The notes beneath the pieces were generated by a model, which saw only the letters and a list, made by a program, of their open reading frames with translations, searched no databases and was not told the DNA's origin. This document shows, one piece after another, positions 46,307-58,190 of a DNA stretch of 64,000 nt; position 1 is the stretch's first letter; every line of letters begins with the position of its first letter. The position numbers and the translations under genes were made by a program. This stretch comes from Dermacentor variabilis (Eukaryota; Arthropoda; Arachnida; Ixodida; Ixodidae): assembly GCF_050947875.1 (NCBI RefSeq), contig NC_134572.1, positions 156,633,105 to 156,697,104 on the forward strand, written 5' to 3'.

Positions 46307-47652
46307 TGTTACGTAGTGGTGAAATTGAAGAAAACAGCAAAACTGGGAAAGACGGAATTAGCGCTTTATTTCGCGAACTTGCGCCCTCAAAAACAGCCTA
46401 CCCTCAAAGAACGGCGACAGCAGCGAACACAGTCGCCAATTGTCCAAAATTTATCAGTGGGTCAAACGCGTCAGGCTTTATACATGAGCCATCGAAGTTT
46501 CCAGAGTAGTCGCTAGCATGTGCCCGCGTGTTTTTGAAAATGCTGTGTATCATTTGCGTCGCACACGCAGTCAGATTACACAATCATGGGGGACATCAGA
46601 CAGCCGAATGCACAATCGATAACATTCAAGGAACTCCTGATACTTGCGGGCGCGTCCCGCGCTGGACCATAACGTTTCTTAGACGACGAAATGCGGTCAC
46701 CTGGCAAAGATGTGCAAGTACACGTGTTAATGTCCCTCTCTCAAAAAGCATCGTCCCGATGCTACAAACATAATACGAGAACGAAAAAGAACAGGGCACT
46801 CATTAAACAGTAACAAAACAGTAAAGAAACCAATTCCAAAGTAATACAGTCGAAAAAAGAAAGTCCAAGGTTGGGCTATGCAACGTCTCAAAGATCGTTA
46901 GCGCTTGTAAAATGGCTTAAGTCGCACATGAGGAACTATTTCTGGTCGTGAGCGGCGCCGCTGTGATAGCAAAATGCCGTCTGGCACGACCTCATAGTCG
47001 CGCCAGACGCCAGACGACGAGCGCGCCATGTGTCGGATGATATTGTAGCTTCCGATATAGCGGCGTAAAGGCTTCTCGCTAAGTCCTCGTCGGAGTATTG
47101 GAGTCCAAACCCAAACATGGTTGTCGGTCGCCGGCTGTCGGTCCCCTGCTGCTTCTGGATCCGCAGGCAGCATGGCTGTCGGGCTTCTTCGGCGTGCTGG
47201 AGATAGGCGGCGACGTCAAGATTGCCTTCGTCGGTGACGTGTGGCAGCATGCAATTGAGAGTCGTTGTCTGATTCCTGCCGCAAACCAGCTTGAATAGCG
47301 GGATCGTTGTTATTTCTTGAACTGCCGTTTTGTACGCGAACGTTACGTACGATTAGACAGCATCCCAGGTCTTGTGTAATACCTCGACGTGCATTGGTAG
47401 CATGTCAGCGAGGGCCTTATTCGTGCGCCTCGTAAGACCATTCGTCCGCGGGTGGTAGGCAGTTGTCCTCCTGTGGCTTGTCTGGCTGTATTGCATAATG
47501 CTTCGGGTGAGCTCCGCTGTAGAGGCCGTTACTCTTTCGGTGATGAGAACTTACGGGGCGCCATGTCGCAGGAGGATGCTCTCGACCAAGAATATCGCTA
47601 CTTCGGCTGCGCTACCTTTAGGCGGAGTTTTCGTTTCAGCGAAGCGGGTCAG
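46307..47652 (-). mobile_element. G3a: 3' LTR and integrase of a G1/G2-family element
   Basis: The LTR is 46307-46729 (TGTTACGTAG to ACACGTGTTA on the plus strand) and is preceded by ATATAT. Coding sequence for integrase follows from 46898 to 47652 and stops abruptly. The rest of pol is absent. The sequence is clearly related to, but more diverged than, G1 and G2. Confidence 0.85.
46898..47652 (-). pseudogene. G3a integrase fragment, broken
   Basis: The C-terminal part can be read in two frames: VWVWTPILRRGLSEKPLRRY with a GSYNIIRH remnant of the GPY/F motif, and MLPHVTDEGNLDVAAYLQHA. DNA homology to the G1 core runs to 47652, where it meets G3b. Multiple shifts are present and about 25 bp of extra sequence lies near 47000-47025. 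Confidence 0.8.
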
Positions 47653-47663
47653 TTAATTTCGTA

Positions 47664-49165
47664 ATTCACAGGCTTGCTACGGTGTTCTTGACCATCACTG
47701 TCACGCGAAAACTGGTGGATGTGGCCTTTGTTCATGTATCTAACGCCCGCGACAAGCCATGATTCAAGACTGCACCGCAATGACAGCATCAACGTTGTGT
47801 CAGACCATTGAGCAAGCCGTCGGCCACAACAGCTCCCGCGGAGCACGGAATACTACGGGCGACGACCAAGTAGGTTGTGTCCAAGACAGCCTCAATGGCA
47901 GCCGCAGCGTCCCCTATCGTTCTGCAGCAGCCTTGGGAGCCCCCGAACTTACGCGAATCATCGTTTGACGACCGGGAAAACTGGCTGGAACTATGCGAAA
48001 GGCTTCCTGCTTTGAACAAATCGAACTCTGACGACACGCTCAGGCACGCATACATCGTCTTAGAAGACGCTGCCAGGACGTGGTTCGAGGACCGGGAAGG
48101 GACCGTGACTACTGCGGGACCTCTTCCGCAACGGCTTCCTGCACATTAACGAGCGTGCTGCGCAACGAGCGAGCACAAGCTCTACTTGAAACCCGCATGC
48201 AGCCGCCGAACGAGAACATCGCAATCTTTTCGGAGGAAGTGACTCGCTTCTTCCGCCACGCTAATGTGGACATGTTCGGTTCTTGTTGTGGGGTATGAAA
48301 GAAGAAATGTTCGCCGAAACCTGTCCAAGACTGTCGCTGAATTTGTGTTGCAGGCCACAGCAATCGCGAAGTGTTTCGAAATGCGCACAAGGCAATGCAA
48401 CCACCGTGCGCTGACAACGAACTGAGCCGAAGCTCATCCGCTAGGCGCCGATGACCTGCGTGAGACGAGAAGAGCCGTCGTACGCGAAAATCTTCAAAAG
48501 CTGTGCTCCACGTAGCCGCCTCAGGTCATCGCCGCAACCCCAGCCTGAAGCGATGTCCTATACTGCTGAAGATCGCCCGCCGTCAGTGTCCCCTTCGGCG
48601 ACCGCGCCAGGTCCCGGTAACGCTGCAATTCCGTCGTCCACTGGCCCCGCCTCCAGCACGCCAGCCCATCCCCCTGCGGAGCTACCCGAGGAAGACGGCC
48701 ATTTAGCATGTCCCCGACCACCGCTTACTTTGCTGCCACTCCAGGGAAGACCACCATGCCTACTTCCGATGCCTATAACGCGACATAGTACTACAAGGGT
48801 TCGCCGTCATAGCTCCCCGCGTCACAGCAACGCCCTCACGATATCGCCGACGTCCGCGCCGCCACTGTATGGAGCCCCAGATATCAACGACGTCATCACT
48901 AGGCCGCTCCCTGTCGCCAAAGTGCCGACAATGCACTGGCCCAGCCTGGGGTCGGTCTGTCAGCCCATATCCGGAAAACTGAAAGCAGCAACCGATGGAG
49001 GTGCGGCTGCCGTACGTAGAAATGCCGAAGATCCTCCGCTCACGACGCTTCAACATGTAGCTCGACGACAAAGCAACGGCACGCCGCCACCGCGAGAAAG
49101 AGAAGACGCAAAGAATAAGCCGACAAAACAAGACCTGACGACGCGATGTACCAGTCAAAGGTAGA
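47664..49165 (+). mobile_element. G3b: 5' LTR end, PBS and gag in opposite orientation
   Basis: About 50 bp of 5' LTR end (47664-47710) is followed by a primer-binding-site variant TGGTGGATGTGGCCTTTG (47713-47730) and then gag at 47734, the same three-base spacing as in G1. The fragment ends in the region before protease. It abuts G3a head to head in the middle of integrase sequence, so the join is a rearrangement and not a normal element. Confidence 0.8.
47734..49164 (+). pseudogene. gag: G3b gag, broken
   Basis: It starts ATG TAT, as in G1. A CGA codon of G1 is TGA here after about 25 codons. The capsid-like part is open at 47877-48149 (LNKSNSDDTLRHAYIVLEDA, ARTWFEDREG). Zinc-knuckle sequence lies near 48690-48780 in a disturbed frame. 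The frame at 48451-49164 covers the Pro/Ser/Arg-rich end, with GKLKAATDGGAAAV corresponding to GKLNVATDGGAV of G1, and then KQDLTTR just before the breakpoint. Confidence 0.78.
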
Positions 49166-51451
49166 TGTTACGCGCGCGGGCGCGCGCCGATCCAGAAGGC
49201 CGTGGCCTTCCACCTCCTCTCAACTCCTCTTACCCTGCTGTCCCTCACCTTCGACTGACTCCGCGCATGCCCGCCGGCCCAGCGCCTGCTTAGCCCGCTG
49301 CACGAAGTTTGACGTTTCGTTTCTGCTGTTATCGGGAAGCGTGGCCTGGGGGGGGGGGAGGCGATGTGCCTGGTCCGGCGTGGGCAGTTTCGTGAGTCTC
49401 TTGGTGCTCAGTATCTGCGTGCTTGTTCTCCGAGATGTTTCAGCCGTTTCACGACTAGCACAGTTCGTGCATCGTGCAGTGGTACACGAATACCTCAAGA
49501 ACAAGACTTTGAAGGTTCTTCCACAAGCATAAAGACAACAGTGGGGCGCGCATTGCCAAGGACATCAGAAGGCGCGTGTACACAAACACGGCCCTGTGTA
49601 TGTCTGTGCTCCATGAGTCTCTGGACGTCGTCGCGCATTGATTGTTGTACACTTCCATCTTACCGGTAGAGAAAACTGACAAATAGATGTTCCTCTTCAT
49701 TGTCACCTGGTTTATGACTTGTGTGTTTCTGTGAGAAGTCACATACTGCAAATTCAGTAACTCGCCCAGCTTTCAATTGCGCTCTGAATGCTTTTTCTGT
49801 GTGACACAATTCTGCAAACGTACTAACAGCTGAAAAATTACTGTTCATGTCTATATATTATCTCAGTCATTGACGAATGGAAAACAGCGCGAACAGCCTT
49901 CATGTGTAGGCGTGATACGCTTTTTTTATGAAAGCTTGAGCATTGAAAGTGTCCTTTATGCAGATGTTTGCATTGTGTGTTTTTGACACAAAGGAGTCCC
50001 TAGTAGGTATCACATAGTGCCTTAACTGGAATAATAAACGAGTTTTACGCCAAAACAACACACACACAAGAAAGAAGACAACAAGGGTGCTTTCTTGTGT
50101 TTGTGTGGTTCTGGTGCAAAAATTATGACGGATAACCAACTTGCCCAGCAGTTCATGCTCCTTAAGTGACGTGATTGTACTGCTAAGCAATGTATCGCCG
50201 TGAACGAAAAGTCGTGTTGCTTGCTTATTTCACCTGGTCTTTGATTGAACAACAGGCCTTCCTGCGAATGTTTTCTATGTGCTGCTGCAAAGACTAATTA
50301 CTTTTTGCTCCCCCTTGCCACCATTATTCAAGTTGTGGCCAAGTGCGAAATAATGCGTTAGTGGGTATTTCCCTTTTAATACAACGTTATTTTTGTTCTG
50401 CCATGACTTTTTTATTTTGTTCAGTAGTAGTTAACATGTCACGCATTTCATATACTTTTGTGCGAGTATATCAATAAGTTCTTTTTTGTGTGTGGCTGTC
50501 AATGAAACACTTTCAGCATTTTATTCTTATTCTTAAGGTAGATTGCGCGGGATTGACTTCGCCATTACCACATTACCAGTGAATTTTCCTTTTCTTCAGT
50601 TGTCACGACTACATCATACAAGTCATCCAGTTTTGCGCAATATCTCAGTGAGTATATGAGAAACTCTCCGTGCGCATATCAGGAGCTCTTCTACAATTTG
50701 GTCTTTAGGGCAAAATATAAAATTCTGTTTTTATATTTGCGCACATGAAATGGCCTTCGCTTTTTCTTGAGTTTTATCTTTCTTATTTAGCTCTCTGTGA
50801 ACATTTGTGTTCTTTAGCAGATATGAACATGTGATGCATTTTTCAGTTTTTTTTTTATTTTCCGAGCGTCTATCATACCAACATAAGGGAAAACCTTTGT
50901 GTTCGGAAACGGAAATGAATAAAACGAGGCCAAAGATCTGTTGTGTTGGAAGTGGAATATATTATGTGCTGGCATAAGCTGGCATACTCGAAGTATGGGG
51001 AAAACTTCGTGCGTGCAAACTGACAGCGAACCCACGGCGCACCGCGCGCCTGTTCACAATGCCACTGTCTGACGTAGCGCGCGCACGATAAAAAAAAAGG
51101 AAGATACGCGCCGTGGGCAGGCAGAAAGAAAGCAAAAGTAAAGGTGCGTGGAGCATGGAGAAGGGTGGAAAGGAAGCGGAGCGGGCCGTCATTATGAAAA
51201 AAAAGAGCGCTAACGTGAGGAGGCACCGTGTGGCTGCTGTTCCTATTGCCATGACAACATAAACAGTCGTGTGCGCCGCCATTTTGTGAAAGTATCGCCC
51301 TCCTATTAGGGCCATCACTGATGGTGACATTGGCGTCGAAAGATTCACCCCTGGGGCCAAGGCTACTGTGTGAATCCGGGTTGTGCATACTTCCGTAAAT
51401 GCGCTCGCTTTGGGCAGTTGTGCGTGTCTGTCCGTTTTCAATTAAAAGTAA
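49166..51451. other. No recognised gene; G/C-rich start, then A/T-rich
   Basis: The first 300 bases are G/C-rich and begin TGTTACGCGCGCGGGCGCGC next to the G3b breakpoint, which might be the edge of another LTR; no matching partner is present. A 10-base G run lies near 49350. From about 49650 the sequence is A/T-rich, with unrecognised minus-strand frames of up to 96 codons. A longer frame at 50873-51625 is partly SINE-derived and is not called. Confidence 0.45.
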
Positions 51452-51679
51452 ATTAAGGGGCATTACGTGCCAAAACCACGATCTGCTTATGAAGCACGCC
51501 GTAGACGAGGACTGCGAAAATTTCGACCACTTGGGGTTCTTTAACATGCACCTAATTCTATGTACACGCGTGTTTTCGCATTTTCCCCCATCAAAATGCG
51601 GCTGCCGTGGCCGGGATTTGATCACGTGACCTCTTGCTTAGCAGCCCAACTGCATAGGCACTAAGCAACCACGGCGGGT
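51452..51679 (-). mobile_element. Ruka-like tRNA-derived SINE
   Basis: The reverse complement of this segment reads like the SINE at 2489-2733: a tRNA-like head with B box GATCAAATCCC (complement at 51613-51623), GAAAACACGCGTGTACAT, AAAGAACCCCAAGTGGTCG, then the tail GGTTTTGGCACGTAATGCCC. The head end is at 51679 and the tail at 51452. Flanking direct repeats are not clear. Confidence 0.85.
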
Positions 51680-53517
51680 CCCTGTTTTCTGTTCCGCTCT
51701 GCTTCATCATGCAAGTATTGCAATACTTTATTGTCTTACTTGGCACTACCCGGGCAGCGATTTGTTTGTATGATTTTAATTTGGCGAGAAACTGAGTTTT
51801 ACATTCAAGAGTGCCGAGTAGAGGGCACTAATTTGCTCTTCAAGCTCATTGCCATCTCGCTATGGCCATGCGATGCGCCTTTTCGATCACCTTGTAATTA
51901 AGCCGATAAGAACAGTATTACGATGAAAGTGAGGTAGGCGAAACATATCTGTTTGAGGGGCCTTGCGTCAGAATCGACCGTTATGCGTAAAACTAGCAAG
52001 CTTTGCAGGATGCGAACACACGAGTGAATTTACGTGTCTGCGCACTTTGCCTATATCTTCTAGAGAGCCACCACCGAGGTAATTCAGTCCCACGTTTAGC
52101 AAGAATTCGGCAGAGAGAGAAATGACGAGCTGGCTCTTTGGTAATGCTTGATTACGACTATACTGTAGCGCAAGAGGACTGGTCAAGCGGCCGACCTATT
52201 TCCTTGCCTTGTGCCACACCGCACAAATCAGGTTTTGTGCGTACCACACCGTGATGTTATCGCTTGCGATTCAGGTTTCCCATTGTGTTTTTGCCCCTTT
52301 TATCACACGTGATTGGTATGTCATGGTCTTAAGTCATTTGTGTCCAATATGAGACGGCCAAATTGGATTTCCTTTGGCACATAGGAATGGCAGCAATATA
52401 TTCCGATGTTGTGGCTTTTTTCTTGTCAGAGATTTTGTATTTCGTAATTAAATACCGCATATACTCTGTGTAACTCACTAGTAAATAGTGTATCCGTTAG
52501 TCGTGAATCCTGTTGTGTGGCAAGCTAAATTTAAAAAGTAATTTATATTGAACGGTGTTCACTGCAGTGGTCACTCTACGCAGCTTGCAAATATTCTCAG
52601 ACAAACTTCAGCTCAGACACTGTTGCATTCCAGGGCTTAATTTTACAATCGGCACGCTTTAATCTATCAGAAATTGTAACGTAATTATGCCCTGCATTCT
52701 CCGGTTGAATAGACAAATCTTCATCATATACGCCTCTTAATTCAGTGGTATCGTTTATGTATGTGTACACCTCCTATCCTGTTGACAATTACAGAAATGG
52801 AAATCCATGTAGTAGGCAAAAAGAAAATAGAGACAGAATACTTGGCGTGTGCCAATGAAGAAGCAATAATTTTTTCTTAATTTCATACATTACTAACTTA
52901 CGGTCAGCCTTGGCAGCAATATGTCTTCATGACAGGAGACAATATGTTCACTTTTGATGCCCTCCGATATAAGTATAATATCAGGCTTTCGATCAGCCGA
53001 AAGATCGCAAAAAAAGCAGGCTCAATAGTAAATGTCAATGCAACAATTTACATGAACTCTTTTTTTTCTCTACTTTCTTTGAATACCTAGATATGGCATC
53101 CGATTATGTGTCGGTGTCACATTTTCTGCCTTTCTTCAGACTGAGTTAAAAGGCCTGCAAAGGACCGATTCGTGAATAAAACAAAAAGCAATTGGATGAG
53201 TTAATGTTTGATCGAACGAACGCTCCTGCTCGTTGAGCAGGAGCGTTGCGTCAACAGCATTGCGTCAATTTAAGCATTGCGTTAACAGAGTAGGATTTTT
53301 CGTTCTTATAATCGTGGTGCCTTTGTCTTCTTCACTAATACAAATTTGAACAGCTTTCAATTCAACGGGATCCAGAGCATCTTCTATATTCTCCCAGCCG
53401 CATTTTATAAAAGAAAAGTGTAGCACTTCGGAAAAATAAAAAGCCTTGAATGAATGAAACAGAGGTGCTAAGCGATTGTATAAGCACTAAACGTCATCTT
53501 TCGATTACTTCTTTGAC
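51680..53517. other. No recognised feature apart from one hairpin
   Basis: A/T-rich sequence with frames below about 75 codons. A perfect hairpin at 53219-53247 is listed separately. Confidence 0.55.
53219..53247. repeat. Perfect hairpin, 13-bp stem, 3-nt loop
   Basis: AACGCTCCTGCTC, loop GTT, then GAGCAGGAGCGTT. Downstream the words GCGTCAACAGCATT and GCGTTAACAGAG repeat in a loose direct arrangement. Confidence 0.95.
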
Positions 53518-53635
53518 CCGGCGTGGTGGCTCAATAGCTTTACGTTCCGTTGGAGAGCAAGAGGTCACATACTTGATTCCCAGGAGCGCTGGCCACTTTC
53601 CTACGAAAGGAAAATGCAATTAAGGTGCATTACTT
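53518..53635 (+). mobile_element. Degraded tRNA-derived SINE
   Basis: The head CCGGCGTGGTGGCTCAATAG resembles a SINE start with an A box; a weak B box (ACTTGATTCCC) lies about 40 bases on. Later words, such as GGAAAATGCAATTAAGGTGC, parallel the body of the Ruka-like SINEs. The copy is shortened and diverged. Confidence 0.55.
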
Positions 53636-53793
53636 AGCCCGAACATTAAACAGCCGAACACAAACAACTGGGAGATACTTCACTTGAGCTCCCGTTCCTA
53701 CATTGCTCAGTACTCACGTTAAGAAAAGCTGCTTCTTAGAACTTAGTGAAGCCACCTCCTGCGTTCGAGATTTCATGCTCTCTCTCTGTCTCG

Positions 53794-53794
<1 letters not shown>

Positions 53795-53884
<90 letters not shown>

Positions 53885-53890
53885 TATATA
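53795..53890. repeat. (CT)n then (TA)n microsatellite
   Basis: A short CT-rich lead (53778-53794) passes into about 45 TA units, with one ACA interruption near 53879. Confidence 0.97.
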
Positions 53891-53951
53891 ATGCCAAGGT
53901 TTGCGAGTGGTGGCGCTGGCTAACCCTCTCAGGGTCAGTTCCAGTCACCAT

Positions 53952-54476
53952 CATGATCATGAAGAGCCTGGCTACGCCCACTGCAGGGCGAAGGCCTCTC
54001 CCATACTTTTCCAACTTCCCCGGTCACGTGCTAATTGTGGCCATGCTGTCCCTGCAAACTTCTTAATCTCATCCGCCCACCTAAATTTCTGCTGCCCCTT
54101 GCTACGCTTCCCCTCTCTTTGAATCCAGTCCGCAACCCTTAATGACCATCGGTTATCTTCCATCCTCATTACATATCCTGTCCATGCCTATTTCTTCTTC
54201 TCGATTTCAACTAAGATGTCATTACTTCGCTTTTGTTTCCTCACTCAATCTGCTCTTTACTTATCCCTTAACGTTACACCTGTCATTCTTCGTTCCATGG
54301 CTCGTTGCGTCGTCCTCAATTTAAGTAGAACCTTTTTCGTAAGCCTCCAGGTTTCTGCCCTATAGGTGAGTACTGCTAAGACACCGCTGTTATACACTTT
54401 TTTTAGGGATATTGGCAACCTGCTGGTCATGATCTGAGAATGCCGGCCAAACGTACCCCAGCCTATTCTTATTCTT
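53952..54476 (-). mobile_element. RTE 3' fragment
   Basis: The minus strand encodes the C-terminal part of the RTE protein in two frames: 54257-54480 (GWGTFGRHSQIM, AETWRLTKKVLLKLRTTQRA) and 53972-54169 (EDNRWSLRVADWI, ending EAFALQWA). Both match 5400-5903. The tail contains TGATCATGATGG, again a short 3' repeat. The fragment is cut on its 5' side at the edge of the G4 LTR. Confidence 0.88.
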
Positions 54477-54616
54477 GTGAATATTACCATAACGACTATA
54501 AAGATAGAGCAGCGAGAGATAGTATAGCCGATCGAGCACCGAAACAAGGTATTTCTCTCTCGTCGTCGTTGTCTCTCTCATAGCCACAACCCCACTGCTC
54601 CTTATTTTACAGTACA
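54476..54616 (-). repeat. G4 3' LTR
   Basis: It starts after the RTE fragment and ends TTATTTTACAGTACA. On the minus strand a purine-rich GCGGGAGAGATAAC lies just before it, a plausible polypurine tract. The outer end is less similar to the other LTR than the inner 100 bp, so the outer limit is approximate. Confidence 0.6.
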
Positions 54617-54660
54617 GTTATCTCTCCCGCGGAAAAGGAAGCTGTCCCGGCGACCTACGG

Positions 54661-55790
54661 CTAGGTCAACACAGGCGGATCATAGTAGGGCTTGAGACGC
54701 TGAAAATGCACAATTTGGTGTCTTCGACGGCGATTATCCAGAGGTAGCTCGAGGGGTTCCACGATATAGTGTACTGGAGACGTTTTCTTGATCACGCGGT
54801 ATGGGCCCTGGTACTTCGACGCAAGTTTCGGTGACAGTCCAGGGATAGGGGCTGGAACCCAAAGCCGCACTAGCGAGCCAGGAGCATAGGATACAGGAGC
54901 ATGGGAAGTTTTTCGATAGTGCTTCTGGCGTTGTTGGTCTGCTGACGTAAATATACGGGAAAGCTTGCGACACTCTTCTGCGTGTGCAGCAGCTTGGGCT
55001 AAGGCAGTAGTTTCCGTGGTGTCGGGGCGGTACGGATGGATAGTATCCATTGTGGAAAAAGGTTCGCGTCCATACAGGTGAAAGAAGGAGGAAAATCCCG
55101 TGGTAGCCTGCGTGGCGGTGTTGTAAGCGTAGGTAAGAAAAGGTAGAACATGGACCCATTTAGTTTGGTCGGATGCAGTGTACATGGCCAGCATGTCACC
55201 AAGAGTGTGTTTAAAGTGCTCGGTCATGCCTGCGGATGATACGCAGTAGTGGTGTGATGAATAATGCGGCATTCTTTGAGGAGAGCCTCAATGACGTCGT
55301 ACAGGAAGACGCGGCTACTGTCACTGAGTGGTTCCCTGGGAGCTCCGTGGCAAAGGATGATGTGGCGCAGGAGAAACCAGGCGACGTCACTCGGAGAAGC
55401 GCTGGACAAAGGGGACGTTTCCGCATAGCGCGTAAGATGGTCGATGGACACGATTACCCAGCGATTGCCACCTAATGTGTTTGGCAGAGGTACATACATG
55501 TCGATGCCTATTCGATCAAAACACGTGCTGGACAAGGAAAAGGCTGTAATTGGGCGGTTGAACGACGAGGGCGATCTTTACGGCGTTGGCAAACAAGACA
55601 GGAGCGGACATAATAACGGATGAATCGTTACATCCCCCACCAGTAGAAACAAGGGCGTAGGCGCGCGTATGTCTTCAGTACACCTGCATGCGCGCACTGG
55701 GGATCGCCGTGGAACGCTGCACAAATATCCTAACGCAGATGCCGAGAGCTGAGAAGCCACCATTTGCGGCCGTCCAGCAAGTAGTTACTA
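54661..55790 (-). pseudogene. G4 integrase, broken
   Basis: The C-terminal frame 54661-55272 has GMTEHFKHTLGDML (third catalytic residue Glu kept) and YQGPYRVIKK, the GPY/F module, ending at the TAG at 54661-54663. The core frame 55224-55535 has SIDHLTRYAE (first Asp) and LSDSSRVF (second Asp kept, the usual Arg-Gly after it changed). A shift near 55225 separates them. The zinc finger can be read in degraded form between 55540 and 55790. It would have inserted element DNA; it is inactive here. Confidence 0.82.
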
Positions 55791-56099
55791 CGGTACAAGA
55801 GCCCGTTGCGAATAGTCAGTGATGTGCTTGATGATGTAATGCGCTTTTGGTAGTGGGTGTCGATGGGGTGGACAAGAAAAGAAGCATGGACACAATGTAT
55901 GGGCCTTTCTACTGCTCCAGAATAATGTCCGTGGCCGCAAGGGAAGACATGCAGAATGAGGCCGTCGGGAAGTAACCTCGTCTGTTAGTGACCAACGAGA
56001 CGAGGCATCCGCATCCGAGCTTTTTCGGCCAGAAGGGTACAGCACTCGAATGTCGTACTCCTGCAGTCGAAGGGCGCACCGAAAAAGATGACCGGATGG

Positions 56100-57405
56100 T
56101 TATTTTAAGGACGACAGCCAGCACAGTGAATGATGATCAGTTATCACGTCAAATGGGTGGCCATAGAGATACGGACTGAATGTGGTTATGGCCCAAATTA
56201 TAGCAAGGCATTCTTTTTCTGTTACAGAATAGTTTGATTCAGGTTTAGTGAGCGCACGACTGGCGAAGGCGACGACGTACTCATCGAAGCCAGCCTTTCT
56301 CTGAGCAAGAACGCCACCAAGGCCAACGCCACTGGCATTCGTGTGTATTTCAGTTGGAGCACTTGGGTCGAAATAGCGCGGGATTATCGGTGACGTCAAG
56401 AGACGACGTAGCTTTGTAAATGCGGCATCGCAATCCGGTGACCAGGTCGAAAGGTTGTGGCCAGCACGAAGAAGCTGCGTTAAAGATACTATTATTGTGG
56501 CAAAATCGCTGATGAAACGGCGGAATTATGATGCTATCCCAATTGAGCTGCGCAGTTCATTCAAGGTTGGTGGTCGCGGAAACTGGGCAACAGCTTGTAG
56601 TTAGCCGGATCACGGATTACACCTTCTTTCGAGACGACATGACTAGGGAGTACGAGCTGCCGGGCAGCGAAGCGACACTTCTTCAAGTTAAGCTGGAGGC
56701 CAGCGTCGGCGATGCACTTGAGGACGCGTTCAAGTCGAAGTAAGTGGGAAGGAAAGTCTGGTGAAGAGATAACGATGTCGTGAAGATAACACAGGCATAT
56801 CTGCCATTTGAGGCCGCGCAAGATATTGTCCATCATTCTTTCCAATATGGAAGATACGTTACACCGGCGAAATGGCGTCACGGTTCAAATAAACCGTCTG
56901 GTGTGAGGAAGGCCGTTTTTGGACGGTCAGACTCAGCCACTGGCACTTGCCAGTACCCGGATGGTAAGTCTAAAGATGAGGAGAAATCGGTGCCTTAGAG
57001 GCCGTCTAGCGCGTCGTCAATACGGGTTATTGGATAAACGTCCTTGCGGGTGACCTTATTGAGTTGCCGGTAGTCCACGCAAAAGCGAATTGGGCCGCCT
57101 TCCTTTTTTACCAGCACTACAGGTGATGCCCAAGGACTGTGCGAAGGGTGTATGACGCCGCGTTGGAGCATGTCTCCAACTTGCTCAGCGATGACGCTAC
57201 GCTCCGTGGCGGATACACGATTCAGCCTGTGGCGCAAAGGCTCATGGTTGCCGGTATCGATGTTATGGACAACAGTGGAAGTACGGCCTGAGCGAGATTG
57301 TTGTAGTTCGAATGGCATGCGAAGGCGGGCTAGGAGATCGACGATCCAGGCGTGGTGCGCTGGAGACAAGTGGGGATCAATGCACTGGGAAATGTTAGGT
57401 CGCAC
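56100..57405 (-). pseudogene. G4 RT and RNase H, broken, YLDD changed to YLHD
   Basis: The N-terminal RT (56995-57405) reads [34 protein letters not shown] and [14 protein letters not shown], ending at a stop at 56995-56997. The middle (56561-56881) includes LKWQICLCYLHDIVI, in which the first Asp of the YLDD catalytic pair is His. RNase H (56100-56399) begins near [16 protein letters not shown], where the usual first catalytic Asp is Asn, and keeps [11 protein letters not shown]. Several shifts and stops separate the parts. Both active sites are damaged. Confidence 0.85.
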
Positions 57406-57719
57406 GGCGGCATGGGAGAAGGAACTTGAAGGGCCAGCGCATCAACCAGAGGAGAGGCCGCGTCGTCAGGCACATCGTAAATGAAGCTTGGTTTGATTTA
57501 GTCGGCATAACCAAGACGCTTATCGTGGAGCAGGTTAGCAGGGCAAGGAAGTAGGTTCGATACATAAAGTGCGCTGGAACTTTGTCGAATGGCAAGAAGG
57601 GCAAAAGGAAGGAAGAAGGGATGACGGCGAGCAACAACCTTAGACAGCTTGAAAAGAACTGTGGAGTCGGAAAACCCAACTCAGGAAAGGGGTGCAGGTG
57701 CGGCAGAGTATGGTGGAAT

Positions 57720-58190
57720 CTAGGTGTCGGCAGGGACGAACACACGACCAGAAGCGACATCAGTATCTTCAAAAAAGTTGGTGCCGAATGGCGACAGCGC
57801 GAGTTCAGCACCGGCACAATCTATACCGGCATGAAGACAGAACAGAAAGCCCCATTCTAAAATCATGGCACGGGAGCAGCGAGGCAGAATAACGAACTTA
57901 ACATGGTGTAAAACGCCGCTTAAAACAACACGAACGGTACACTTCGCTGAGGGTTCAATCGGCACAGCGCTTGCTGTACGTAATGAAATGACATAATATG
58001 GTGTCGTGACATCTCTACGGGTAAGACGAAGCTGGTCCGCAGTCAGTGATATTCCTTCTGCCGTGTCTACAAGCGCATGAATGGCAATCTCTTCTGCATA
58101 AACTTCAAGGACATTCGCAGGAAATAAATTATGTCTTGAGGAGTTCGTTGAAATCGCAGTTCTTGCCTCCGGGACTGCGGTTCTTAGTTT
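57720..58190 (-). pseudogene. G4 protease, degraded
   Basis: The minus strand near 58061-58080 reads HALVDTAEGIS, in which the DTGA active site has become DTAE. Downstream, 57720-57965 includes RCSRAMILEWGFL in place of the usual ILGWDFL. Stops separate the blocks. The position between gag and RT supports the call. Confidence 0.6.
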
